From Actinomadura hibisca NBRC 15177 (GTDB taxonomy: Bacteria > Actinomycetota > Actinomycetes > Streptosporangiales > Streptosporangiaceae): a stretch of DNA of 40,466 nucleotides. A program made the translations under genes and the position numbers. Below, piece after piece: positions 17,141-24,786 of the stretch. How positions within the stretch are numbered: the first letter of the stretch is position 1; each line of letters begins with the position of its first letter. The DNA is taken from positions 1 through 40,466 of the forward strand of contig NZ_BCRO01000109.1 in the NCBI RefSeq assembly GCF_001552635.1, given 5' to 3'. The notes under the pieces are model-generated. The model searched no databases. It had not been told where the DNA came from and worked only from the letters and a program-made list of their open reading frames with translations.

Positions 17141-17146
17141 TACTCT
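17141..17146 (+). promoter_or_regulatory. -10 element for a leaderless transcript
   Basis: TACTCT ends seven bases before the GTG start at 17154 and no Shine-Dalgarno sequence lies between. Transcription would begin at or next to the start codon. The -35 is weak. Confidence 0.4.
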
Positions 17147-17153
17147 CACAAAG

Positions 17154-18269
17154 GTGAGCGTGGTCCGGGCGGAGGCGCGGCGGCGGTGGTCGCTGGTCGC
17201 GGCGTTGGTGGCGGTGTTGTGCGCGGTGCCGGTCGCCGTCGCGGCCCTCCCGGTGTCGTCGGCCGGGCCGGACGCGCAGGCGTTGCGGCGGCTGGTGCTG
17301 GCCTCGGCCGACGAGCCGCACGAGGGCCTGGTCGAGACGCGCGGCTCGCTGGGGCTGCCCGCCCTGCCGGGCCTGGACGAGGCGACCGCGCTGCTCAGCG
17401 GCACCTCGCGGCTGCGCGTCTGGTACGACGGGCCGCGCCGGTGGCGGGTCGCGCAGCTCCTGGCCGCCGGGGAGCGCGACTTCCAGCAGGGCCCCGACGC
17501 CCTCACCGTGTGGGACTACGAGCGCGAGGTCCTGACGCGGGTGCGCGGCCGCCCGGCGGTGCGGCTGCCCAACGCCTCCGACCTGTCCCCGCCCGCGCTG
17601 GCCCGCCGCCTGCTGGGCATGGCCGCGTCCGCCGACCGCGTGAGCGCGCTGCCCGCGCGGCGCACGGCGGGCCGCACGGCCGTGGGCCTGCGCGTGACGC
17701 CCGCCGGGGACACCACCACCGTCGGCGCGCTGGAGGTGTGGGCCGACCCCGAGACGGGGTTGCCGGTCGAGGTGCGGGTGACGCCGCGCGACGCCGACCG
17801 TCCCGCGCTGACCAGCCGTTTCCTGGACCTGCGCCTGGCGCGCCCGGCGGCGTCGGCGGTCGCGCCCCGGCCCGCGCCGGGGTTGCGGACCACGACGGTG
17901 TCGGCGCCGGACCTGCTGTCGCGGCTGGCGTCGGGCACCGAGGAGCGGCTGCCCGACACGCTGCTGGGCCGGCGGGCGCTGCCCGGCACGCCGTCGATCT
18001 CCAGCGTGCGCGGCTACCGGGACGGCCTGGCGACGTTCCTGGTCGCGCCGCTGCCGGGCCGCTACGGGAACCGCGTCCACCGGGCCGCGGTGGACGCGGG
18101 CGCGCCCGCCGTCGAGATGCCGCGCGAGGGAACGGAGGCGGTGCTGTTGCGGACCTCGCTGCTGACCGCGATCGTGGTGCTGGACGACACCGACGACCGG
18201 GTCTTCCTGCTGGTCGGCGCGATCCGGCCGGATCCGCTCGCCGAGATCGCCCGCGAGCTGGTGTCATGA
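17154..18269 (+). CDS. Exported RseB/LolA-like protein
   Basis: 371 residues from GTG 17154. An N-terminal signal or anchor (RRRWSLVAALVAVLCAVPVAVAAL, shown in part) is followed by an extracytoplasmic domain. The pattern of that domain (RLRVWYDGPRRWRVAQL, TVWDYEREVLTRV, GALEVWADPETGLPVEVRV) is that of LolA/LppX/RseB-type lipid- or peptide-binding folds. Actinobacterial members are usually annotated as sigma-E regulatory or outer-membrane-carrier-like proteins. It overlaps the ABC ATPase gene by ATGA, so a substrate-sensing or -delivering role for that transporter is a fair inference. No Cys lipobox is seen. Confidence 0.75.
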   Translation: MSVVRAEARRRWSLVAALVAVLCAVPVAVAALPVSSAGPDAQALRRLVLASADEPHEGLVETRGSLGLPALPGLDEATALLSGTSRLRVWYDGPRRWRVAQLLAAGERDFQQGPDALTVWDYEREVLTRVRGRPAVRLPNASDLSPPALARRLLGMAASADRVSALPARRTAGRTAVGLRVTPAGDTTTVGALEVWADPETGLPVEVRVTPRDADRPALTSRFLDLRLARPAASAVAPRPAPGLRTTTVSAPDLLSRLASGTEERLPDTLLGRRALPGTPSISSVRGYRDGLATFLVAPLPGRYGNRVHRAAVDAGAPAVEMPREGTEAVLLRTSLLTAIVVLDDTDDRVFLLVGAIRPDPLAEIARELVS

Positions 18270-19255
18270 TCGCCACTCATGCGCTGACCAAGCGCTTCGG
18301 TCGGATCACCGCCGTGGACGCGGTGGACCTGGCCGTCGGCGAGGGCGACCGGTACGGGCTGCTCGGCCCCAACGGCTCGGGCAAGACCACGCTGGTGCGG
18401 ATGTTGCTGGGCCTGGTCTACGCGACCTCCGGCGAGATCGAGGTGCTGGGCCGCCCGATGCCGCGCCGCGCGGCCGAGGTGCTGCCGCGCGTCGGGGCGC
18501 TGGTGGAGGGGCCGGGCGCGTACCGGCACCTGTCGGGCCGCGCGAACCTGCGCCACCTGGACGCCGCCGGGCCGGGCGGCTCCCGGCGCGGCCGCCGCGC
18601 CCGCGTCGAGGCCGTGCTCGACCGCGTCGGGCTCGGCGGCGTGGACGAGCGGCCCGTGCGCGCCTACTCGCTCGGGATGCGGCAGCGCCTCGGCCTCGCC
18701 GCCGCGCTGCTCGGCGGGCCGCGGCTGCTGATCCTGGACGAGCCGACCAACGGCCTGGACCCGCAGGGCATCCACGAGATCCGCGACCTGCTGAACGAGC
18801 TGAACGCCGCCGGGACCACGATCCTGCTGTGCAGCCACCTGCTCAGCGAGGTCGAGGAGTTGTGCACCCGCGTCGGCGTGATGGACCGGGGCCGCCTGGT
18901 GCTCCAGGCCGACATGGCCGAGGTGCGCGCGCCCACCGGGCAGGTCGAGGTGCGCTCCCCCGACGCCGACCGGGCGGTGGCGCTGCTGGACGGCCGCGTC
19001 GAGCACCGCTCCGGCGACCGGCTGCTGGTGCGCGCCGCCGACGCGGCCGAGCTGAACGCCCGGCTGGTCGGCGAGGGCCTGCGGATCACCGAGATCGGCG
19101 CGCGCCGCCGGTCGCTGGAGGAGGTCGTCCTGGACATCACCGGCCCGAGCGCCGACCGCCTGGACCGTGACACCGGCCGCGCCCCCGACCGTGACACCGG
19201 CCGCGCCCCCGACCGTGACGCCGACCGCGACGCCGCGCAGGAGCCGCAGCCGTGA
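18266..19255 (+). CDS. ABC transporter ATP-binding protein
   Basis: 329 residues. Walker A GPNGSGKTT (about 33-41), signature YSLGMRQRLGLAAALLGG, Walker B LLILDEPTNGLDPQG and the switch His in CSHLLSEVEEL are all intact. The long C-terminal part after residue 220 resembles drug- or bacitracin-type exporter ATPases. The tail carries a DRDTGRAP repeat and is probably disordered. ATG 18266 overlaps the RseB-like gene; the end overlaps the permease as GTGA. Together the three genes form one operon, likely an exporter energised by this subunit. Confidence 0.93.
   Translation: MIATHALTKRFGRITAVDAVDLAVGEGDRYGLLGPNGSGKTTLVRMLLGLVYATSGEIEVLGRPMPRRAAEVLPRVGALVEGPGAYRHLSGRANLRHLDAAGPGGSRRGRRARVEAVLDRVGLGGVDERPVRAYSLGMRQRLGLAAALLGGPRLLILDEPTNGLDPQGIHEIRDLLNELNAAGTTILLCSHLLSEVEELCTRVGVMDRGRLVLQADMAEVRAPTGQVEVRSPDADRAVALLDGRVEHRSGDRLLVRAADAAELNARLVGEGLRITEIGARRRSLEEVVLDITGPSADRLDRDTGRAPDRDTGRAPDRDADRDAAQEPQP
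19163..19222 (+). repeat. 24-bp tandem repeat in ABC ATPase tail
   Basis: Two exact 24-bp units (19163-19186, 19187-19210) and half a third encode DRDTGRAP repeats at the end of the ATPase. Being in phase, unit gain or loss would only change tail length. Confidence 0.85.
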
Positions 19256-20082
19256 TCGCCACCGAGCTGGTGAAGATGGTGCGGCGCCCCCGCACGTGGG
19301 TGTCGCTGGCGCTGCTGTGCGGGCTGCCTGCGATCGTGGCGGTGTTCCTCGGCGTCACCGAGGTCGCGCCCGAACCCGGCGAGGGCCCGGCGTTCCTTTC
19401 GGCGGTGCTGACCAACGGCGCGTTGTACCCGGCGGCGGCGCTGGCGATGGTGCTGCCGCTGTTCCTGCCGGTGTCGGTGGCGGTGGTGGGCGGCGACTCG
19501 ATCGCGGGCGAGGCGAGCGCGGGCATGTTGCGCTACCTGCTGCTGCGCCCGGTGGGCCGGACCCGGCTGCTGGTGGCCAAGCTCGTGACGCTGGTCGCGT
19601 ACGTGCTGCTCGCGGTGGTGGCGGTCGTGGCGACGTCCTACCTGGCCGGGACACTGATGCTGGGCGACGCGCCCGCCGCCGCGCTGGAGGGCTCGGACCT
19701 GCTCACCTCGGTGTCGGGCACGGGCCTGACCAGGACCCAGCTCCTGCTGCGGGTGGGCGCGACGATGCTCTACATCGGGGCCTGCATGCTGGGCGTGGGC
19801 GCGATCGCGCTGTTCCTGTCCACGCTGACCGACTCGTCGCTGGGCGCGGCGCTCGGCGCGCTGGCCGCCCTGATCACCAGCCAGGTGCTGGTGACGCTGG
19901 AGGCGGCGGCGTCGGTGCAGCCGTACCTGCTGACGCGGTACTGGCTGGCGTGGGTGGACTTCTTCCGCGACCCGGTCCTGTGGCGCGACATCGAACGCGG
20001 GCTGGCGTTGCAGGGCGTGTACGTGGTGGTGTTCCTGGCGGCCGCGTGGGCGAACTTCGCGACCCGCGACGTGACGAGCTGA
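19252..20082 (+). CDS. ABC transporter permease (ABC-2 type)
   Basis: 276 residues from GTG 19252, overlapping the ATPase stop. About six hydrophobic spans are visible, beginning with WVSLALLCGLPAIVAVFLGV and ending with GVYVVVFLAAAWANFA. The block GDSIAGEASAGMLRYLLLRPVGRTRLLVAK is typical of ABC-2 permeases, where the loop contacts the ATPase. The pair probably exports a lipophilic compound or peptide. Its stop lies ten bases from that of the convergent lipase, with no hairpin between. Confidence 0.92.
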   Translation: MIATELVKMVRRPRTWVSLALLCGLPAIVAVFLGVTEVAPEPGEGPAFLSAVLTNGALYPAAALAMVLPLFLPVSVAVVGGDSIAGEASAGMLRYLLLRPVGRTRLLVAKLVTLVAYVLLAVVAVVATSYLAGTLMLGDAPAAALEGSDLLTSVSGTGLTRTQLLLRVGATMLYIGACMLGVGAIALFLSTLTDSSLGAALGALAALITSQVLVTLEAAASVQPYLLTRYWLAWVDFFRDPVLWRDIERGLALQGVYVVVFLAAAWANFATRDVTS

Positions 20083-20092
20083 CCCGCGTCCC

Positions 20093-20899
20093 TCAGGAGG
20101 CCGTGCGCAGGGTGTGGCAGTCGCCGGGCCCCGGCGCGACGGGCGGGCCGCCGCCCAGCGAGCGCAGCACGATCCCGGCCACCACGGGGTCGGTCGGCAG
20201 GCCGCCGTGCGTGGTCGCCGCGTCCCGGCACACCCCCTGCAACACGATGTTGAGCGCCCCGGCGAGCCGCGACGACTCCGGCCGCACGGTCTCGTCGTGC
20301 GTCGTCCACAACGACACCCACACCGGCGGGACGGGCGCGCGGGCCCCGAGGTCGCGCAGCAGCGGGCTGCCGGGCGCGAGCTGCTGGCACGCGCGCGGGC
20401 ACGCGCCCGGAGCCAGCGCCGAACCCGCCGCCGCCACCTCCGCGCCCCCGTGCGGCGAGCCCAACGTGACCACGCGCCGGGCCTTCCGCGCGCCGTCGTG
20501 GTCGCGGACCCACAACCGCGCGACCACGCCGCCCGCCGAGTAGCCGACGACGTCCACCGACGGCGCGCCTTCGCGCAACTCCAGCGCCACGCGCCGGTCC
20601 AGCACCTTCGCCTGCTCGCGCAGGTCACCGGTACCGCCGGACGGCATCACCACGACCTCGGCCATGCGCCCCACCGAACGCAGCCGATCCGCCAACTCGA
20701 CCAGGCCGCCGGTGCCCCCGCCGTACCCAGGCACCAGCAGCACCGGCCCCGGCTGATCCTGCCGGGCAGGAGGGCCGCTCCCGCCCTGCCCCAGCGCGAC
20801 CCGGACCGTCACCACGACGGCCAGCACCACCGCGAACGCGAGCGCCCCCAGCACGAGCAGCCTGCGCCGCGGGCTGAGCCCGCTCAGATGGGTCAGCAC
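20093..20899 (-). CDS. Membrane-anchored lipase/esterase
   Basis: 268 residues from GTG 20899, preceded by GGGGAA; an ATG at 20922 is out of frame. One N-terminal hydrophobic span (LLVLGALAFAVVLAVVVTV) should anchor or export the protein. The alpha/beta-hydrolase core follows: PVLLVPGYGGGTGG (oxyanion strand), GYSAGG nucleophile elbow with the catalytic Ser, and TLGSPHGG. A His in THGGLPTDPVV near the end probably completes the triad. It matches the class-2-like triacylglycerol lipases of actinomycetes. Two Cys pairs near the C-terminus could form disulfides outside the cell. Substrate unknown. Confidence 0.87.
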   Translation of the reverse strand: MLTHLSGLSPRRRLLVLGALAFAVVLAVVVTVRVALGQGGSGPPARQDQPGPVLLVPGYGGGTGGLVELADRLRSVGRMAEVVVMPSGGTGDLREQAKVLDRRVALELREGAPSVDVVGYSAGGVVARLWVRDHDGARKARRVVTLGSPHGGAEVAAAGSALAPGACPRACQQLAPGSPLLRDLGARAPVPPVWVSLWTTHDETVRPESSRLAGALNIVLQGVCRDAATTHGGLPTDPVVAGIVLRSLGGGPPVAPGPGDCHTLRTAS

Positions 20900-20965
20900 C
20901 CGACCGTTCCCCGCACGTCCATGTAACCCAGAATGCACGCTTGCGACGACATTCGCCCAGAGCCG

Positions 20966-20982
20966 TGACCAGCGATTGGTCA
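20966..20982. promoter_or_regulatory. Inverted repeat before the lipase gene
   Basis: TGACCA-GCGAT-TGGTCA, 6-bp perfect arms with a 5-bp spacer, overlaps the aldo/keto reductase stop and lies 67 bp before the lipase start. It may be an operator or a weak terminator. Confidence 0.35.
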
Positions 20983-21966
20983 GGGGCGAGCCGGGCCCTC
21001 CCCCGCGCCGCTCGCGGTGATGGCGGCGGTGATCTCGTCGAGGTCGGCGGTGGTCAACTCCAGCCGTCCCGCCGGGAGCCAGCCGTCCACCTGCGCGGCG
21101 CGGCGGGCCCCGACGATCGCGCCGGTGACGCCGGGCCAGGCCAGCGCCCACGCGATCGCAACCGCACCTGGCTCCACCTGGTGGCGCTCGGCGACGGGGC
21201 GCAGCGCCTCGGCTAGCGCCAGGTTGGCGGGCAGGCGGGTGGTGAAGTCGGGGGCGCTGCGCCGCCAGTCACCCTCGGGCAGGGCGGCGGCGCGTTCGGC
21301 GGTGAACGCGCCCGACAGCAGGCCCGACTGCATCGGCGAGTAGACGATCACGCCGGTGCCGTTGCGCTCGCACCAGGCGATCTCGGCGGCCTGCGTGCGG
21401 TTGATCGCCGACAGCGGCGGCTGGAAGGAGTCCACGTGCGCGACCTTCTCGGCCGCCTCCAGCCGCTCCAGCGAGTGGTTGGACAGCCCGATCGCGCGGA
21501 CCTTGCCCTCTTGCTTCAGGTCGGCCATGGTCTGCCAGTACTCCTCGACCGGGTTGCCCGCGTCGGGGGTCTGGTGCACCTGGTAGAGGTCGATGCGCTC
21601 CACGCGCAGGCGGCGCAGGGAGTCCTCCACCTCGCGGCGCAGCGTGTCGGGGCGGGCGATCTTGGCGGGGCGGCCCTGCTCGTCCCACATCTCGCCGCCC
21701 TTGGTGAACACGTACGGGCGCTCGTCCGGCGGGATGCCGTCCAGCGCGGCCGCGACGACCTCCTCGGAGTGGCCGAGGCCGTAGACGGCGGCGGTGTCGA
21801 CCCAGTTGACGCCGCGCTCGACCGCGTGCCGGATCGCCGCGACCGAGTCGTCGTCCTTCTGGCCGCCCCAGCCGTGCCGCCAGCTCCCGCCGACGGCCCA
21901 GGCCCCGAAGCCGACCCTGGTGATCTCCATTCCGGTGGTGCCGAACCGGACCTTCGGCAGCGTCAT
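20980..21966 (-). CDS. Aldo/keto reductase
   Basis: 328 residues from ATG 21966, preceded by GAGGGGGG. The TIM-barrel reductase tetrad is present: Asp 57 and Tyr 62 in VDTAAVYG, Lys 89 in FTKGG, His 131 in YQVHQ. The NADPH-binding end includes AIVGARRAAQV. Members reduce aldehydes and ketones. The start overlaps the stop of the small membrane-protein gene (ATGA), so those two are coupled. Position downstream of the geosmin locus makes action on a terpene-derived carbonyl possible, but a hairpin at 22304-22341 separates them and the family is broad, so this is speculative. Confidence 0.92.
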   Translation of the reverse strand: MTLPKVRFGTTGMEITRVGFGAWAVGGSWRHGWGGQKDDDSVAAIRHAVERGVNWVDTAAVYGLGHSEEVVAAALDGIPPDERPYVFTKGGEMWDEQGRPAKIARPDTLRREVEDSLRRLRVERIDLYQVHQTPDAGNPVEEYWQTMADLKQEGKVRAIGLSNHSLERLEAAEKVAHVDSFQPPLSAINRTQAAEIAWCERNGTGVIVYSPMQSGLLSGAFTAERAAALPEGDWRRSAPDFTTRLPANLALAEALRPVAERHQVEPGAVAIAWALAWPGVTGAIVGARRAAQVDGWLPAGRLELTTADLDEITAAITASGAGEGPARP

Positions 21967-22208
21967 ACCGTCCCCCCTCGACGTCGTCGTCTCCCCCCAT
22001 CCTCCGTCATGGCGGCGGCGGCCTCGACGTTGACCGGGCTGATGCCGTTGCGCAGCAGCCAGCGCTGGTCGGCGATGCTCCACACCACGCGCGGCAGCGG
22101 GACGGGCCGCGAGCGGCGCAGCCGCCGGGCCCGCCACAACGCCCAGGCGGTCGGGGCGGCGAGCACGCCGGCGGTGATCAGCACGGGGTCGGGCACCGGG
22201 ACGGTCAT
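21963..22208 (-). CDS. Small single-span membrane protein, unknown
   Basis: 81 residues from ATG 22208, with GGAAGGA seven bases upstream. One span near the N-terminus (PVLITAGVLAAPTAWALW) is followed by a very basic segment (RARRLRRSRPVPLPR), so the C-terminal part should face the cytoplasm. The remainder, WSIADQRWLLRNGISPVNVEAAAAM, looks like a small folded or docking region, followed by an Arg-rich end. I recognise no family. It is coupled by ATGA to the aldo/keto reductase. Proximity to the encapsulin operon raises the possibility of a membrane tether for the shell, without direct evidence. Confidence 0.65.
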   Translation of the reverse strand: MTVPVPDPVLITAGVLAAPTAWALWRARRLRRSRPVPLPRVVWSIADQRWLLRNGISPVNVEAAAAMTEDGGRRRRRGGTV

Positions 22209-22303
22209 GGAGCGGTCCTTCCGGAAGGTGGTCTCACCTGTTACTTGTCCAAAGGGAGCCAACCTGTTGCACCCGTTCTCCGGTCCTTCCCGGAAACGGG
22301 CGC

Positions 22304-22341
22304 GGCCACGCGCCCCGGAACACTCCCCGGGACGCGTGGCC
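22304..22341 (-). terminator. Hairpin after polyprenyl synthase gene
   Basis: GGCCACGCG (22304-22312) pairs with CGCGTGGCC (22333-22341); inner CCCCGG/CCGGGG-type bases extend the stem. It starts eight bases beyond the polyprenyl synthase stop and probably ends the encapsulin-geosmin transcript, at least in part. Confidence 0.65.
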
Positions 22342-22348
22342 GTCGCTC

Positions 22349-23383
22349 TCAGTGGTCGCGGCGCGCGACCAGCCTCGCCAGCGCCGACAGCTCCTCCGCC
22401 GGGCGGCCCTCGGGGCTCGCCAGCGCCAGTTCCGCCAGCGCCTCGGTGAGCAGCTCGCCGGTGCGGCGGGTCGCCCACGAGCGGCCGCCCGCCGCCTCCA
22501 CCAGCCGGGCGGCGCGGGCCGGTTCGCCGTCGTCCGGCGGCGCGTCGGCCAGGTAGAGCGCGGCCAGCTCGCGCCCGGCCTCGGTGCCGGAGGTGAGGGC
22601 GGCCACCACCGGCAGGGACTTCTTGCGGTTGCGCAGGTCGGAGTGGACGGGTTTGCCGGTGACGGCCGGGTCGCCCCAGATGCCCAGCAGGTCGTCCACG
22701 ATCTGGAACGCGAGGCCGAGCCGCTCGCCGAACGCCCGCAGCCGCGTGACCTGCTCGCGGGTGCCGCCGCCGAACATGCCGCCCAGCGCGCACGCCGCGC
22801 CCAGCAGCGCGCCCGTCTTGCGCCCCGCCATCACCACGCACTCGGGCAGCGCCACGTCCGAGCGCTCCTCGAACGCCATGTCGGCGCTCTGCCCCTCGAC
22901 CAGGTCCAGCACCGCCCGGCTCAGCGTCTGCACGCCGCCGCGCACCGCCGGGCCGGGCGCGGACGCGACGGTCTCGAACGCCGCCGCCAGCAGCGCGTCC
23001 CCCGCCAGGATCGCCGCGTTGGACCCGAACACCGTCCACGCGGTGGGCCGGTGCCGCCGGGTCAGGTCGCCGTCCATCACGTCGTCGTGCAGCAACGAGA
23101 AGTTGTGCACCAGCTCCACCGCGACGGCCGCCGGAAGAGCCCCGGCCGCCGTGCCGCCGACCGCCTCGGCGCACAGCAGCGCCAGCGCCGGGCGGATCGC
23201 CTTGCCGCCGTCGCCCTGCGCGGGCCGGTCGAGGTCGTCGCGCCAGCCGAAGTGGTAGGCGGCGATCCGGCGCATGGAGGCGGGCATCTCCTCCACCGCG
23301 TCGCGGAGCGCCGGGTCCAGCAACGACCGGCTCCACACCAGCACCTCGGCCGCCGGGCGGGCGTCCTGCTGCGCAACAACCAT
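22349..23383 (-). CDS. Polyprenyl diphosphate synthase
   Basis: 344 residues from ATG 23383, with GGAGGA 6-11 bases upstream. The first Asp-rich motif LLHDDVMDGDLTRRHRPTAW has Asp at 100, 101 and 104. The second, FQIVDDLLGIWGD, has Asp at 230 and 231 and a Gly where many synthases have the third Asp, a common actinomycete variant. Such enzymes condense isopentenyl diphosphate with allylic diphosphates to C10-C20 products. The gene follows the second shell gene by 14 bp. Its likely role is to make farnesyl diphosphate for the geosmin synthase, or to act as cargo itself, since polyprenyl transferases are known companions of family 2B encapsulins. Chain length cannot be read from the sequence. 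Confidence 0.92.
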   Translation of the reverse strand: MVVAQQDARPAAEVLVWSRSLLDPALRDAVEEMPASMRRIAAYHFGWRDDLDRPAQGDGGKAIRPALALLCAEAVGGTAAGALPAAVAVELVHNFSLLHDDVMDGDLTRRHRPTAWTVFGSNAAILAGDALLAAAFETVASAPGPAVRGGVQTLSRAVLDLVEGQSADMAFEERSDVALPECVVMAGRKTGALLGAACALGGMFGGGTREQVTRLRAFGERLGLAFQIVDDLLGIWGDPAVTGKPVHSDLRNRKKSLPVVAALTSGTEAGRELAALYLADAPPDDGEPARAARLVEAAGGRSWATRRTGELLTEALAELALASPEGRPAEELSALARLVARRDH

Positions 23384-23397
23384 CGGTTCCTCCTCCG

Positions 23398-24780
23398 TCA
23401 CCGAGCGATCTCGACGTTCTCCAGCACGCCCAGCGCGTCGGGCACCAGCACCGCCGCCGAGTAGTAGGCGCTGACCAGGTACGACAGCACCGCGTGCTCG
23501 TCGACGCCCATGAACCGCACCGACAGCCCCGGGGCCACCTCGTCGGGCAGGTCGGTGCGACGCAGCCCGATCACGCCCTGCTCCTCGGCGCCGGTGCGCA
23601 TGACCAGGATCGAGCTGGTGCCCCGGCCGCTGATCGGGATCTTGTCGCAGGGGAAGAGCGGCACGCCGCGCCAGGAGGCCGTCCGGCGGCCCTCGTGCTC
23701 GACGGTGCCGGGGTAGACGCCGCGCCGGGTGCACTCGCGGCCGAACGCGGCGATCGTCTTGGGGTGGGCCAGGAAGAACCGCGAGCCGCGGCGGCGCGAC
23801 AGCAGCTCGTCCAGGTCGTCGGGGGTGGGCGGGCCGCCGCGGGTCTGGATGCGCTGGCGCAGGTCGGCGTTGTGCAGCAGCCCGAAGTCGCGATTGTTGA
23901 TCATCTCGTGCTCCTGGCGCTCGCGCAGCGCCTCGATCGTCAGCCGGAGCTGCTGCTCGACCTGGTCCATGGGGCCGTTGTAGAGGTCGGCGACGCGCGT
24001 GTGGACGCGCAGCACGGTCTGGGCGACGCTCAACTCGTACTCGCGCGGGTTGGTCTCGTAGTCGACGAACGTGCCGGGCAGCACCGGCTCGCCGTCGTGC
24101 CCGGACGCCAGCTCGATCTCGGCCTCGCCCTGCCTGTTGCTCGGCGGCTCGGGCGCGTCCCGGTACGCCTCCAGGTGGGTGCGCAACGCCTCGTAGCGGC
24201 CGGTCAGCTCACCGATCGCCTCGTTGGTCAGCGTCAGCACGGTGGTCGGGGTGAGGGCGCGGACGCTGTGGTCCCACTCGTCGGAGTTGCCGAGCAGGGC
24301 GCGGTCGCCGAAGAACCGGCCGTCGGCCAGCACGCCCAGCTCGACGGGGTCGCCGTACTCGCCGCGCCCGACCCGGGCGACCTTGCCGTGCGCGATGAGG
24401 ACCACCTGGTCGACCGGGTGGCCCTCGGACACGATCACGTCGCCCGGCGCGTACTCGCGCTGGGTGAAGCGCCCGGCCAGCCCGGTCAGCACCTCCTCGC
24501 CGCCGGGCCCGGCCGCCAGGCCGCGCAGCGGCGGCAGCTCGCGCAGCTCGGCGGGGATGACGCGCACCGCCGCGCCGTCGTTGACGAACGTCACGACGCC
24601 GTCGCCGACGGTGTAGCTGAGCCGCCGGTTGACGCGGTACGCGCCGCCGGTGGCCTCCACCCAGGGCAGCAGGCGCAACAACCAGCGCGGGGTGATGCCC
24701 TGCATCTGCGGCACGGACTTGGTGGTGGTCGCCAGGTTCCGTGCGGCCGAGGTGCTGAGGCTCAACTGCTGTTCGGTCAC
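23398..24780 (-). CDS. Family 2B encapsulin shell protein (EshA-like), copy 2
   Basis: 460 residues from GTG 24780, with GGAGGT upstream. The N-terminal arm TKSVPQMQGITPRWLLRLLPWVE leads to a cyclic-nucleotide-binding-like domain (about 95-215). The HK97-fold shell domain follows, with VDYETNPREYELSVAQTVLRVHTRVADLYN and NNRDFGLLHNADLRQRI. This is the arrangement of family 2B encapsulins, including EshA of Streptomyces. The nucleotide pocket reads FFGDRALLGNSDEWDHSV, lacking the usual FGE and downstream Arg, so cAMP binding is doubtful. It shares most of its sequence with the first shell gene but differs at RRRGSRFF versus LVWKEPTFF. It starts six bases after the geosmin synthase gene; probably both mix in one shell. 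Confidence 0.92.
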   Translation of the reverse strand: MTEQQLSLSTSAARNLATTTKSVPQMQGITPRWLLRLLPWVEATGGAYRVNRRLSYTVGDGVVTFVNDGAAVRVIPAELRELPPLRGLAAGPGGEEVLTGLAGRFTQREYAPGDVIVSEGHPVDQVVLIAHGKVARVGRGEYGDPVELGVLADGRFFGDRALLGNSDEWDHSVRALTPTTVLTLTNEAIGELTGRYEALRTHLEAYRDAPEPPSNRQGEAEIELASGHDGEPVLPGTFVDYETNPREYELSVAQTVLRVHTRVADLYNGPMDQVEQQLRLTIEALRERQEHEMINNRDFGLLHNADLRQRIQTRGGPPTPDDLDELLSRRRGSRFFLAHPKTIAAFGRECTRRGVYPGTVEHEGRRTASWRGVPLFPCDKIPISGRGTSSILVMRTGAEEQGVIGLRRTDLPDEVAPGLSVRFMGVDEHAVLSYLVSAYYSAAVLVPDALGVLENVEIAR

Positions 24781-24786
24781 GGGTCG

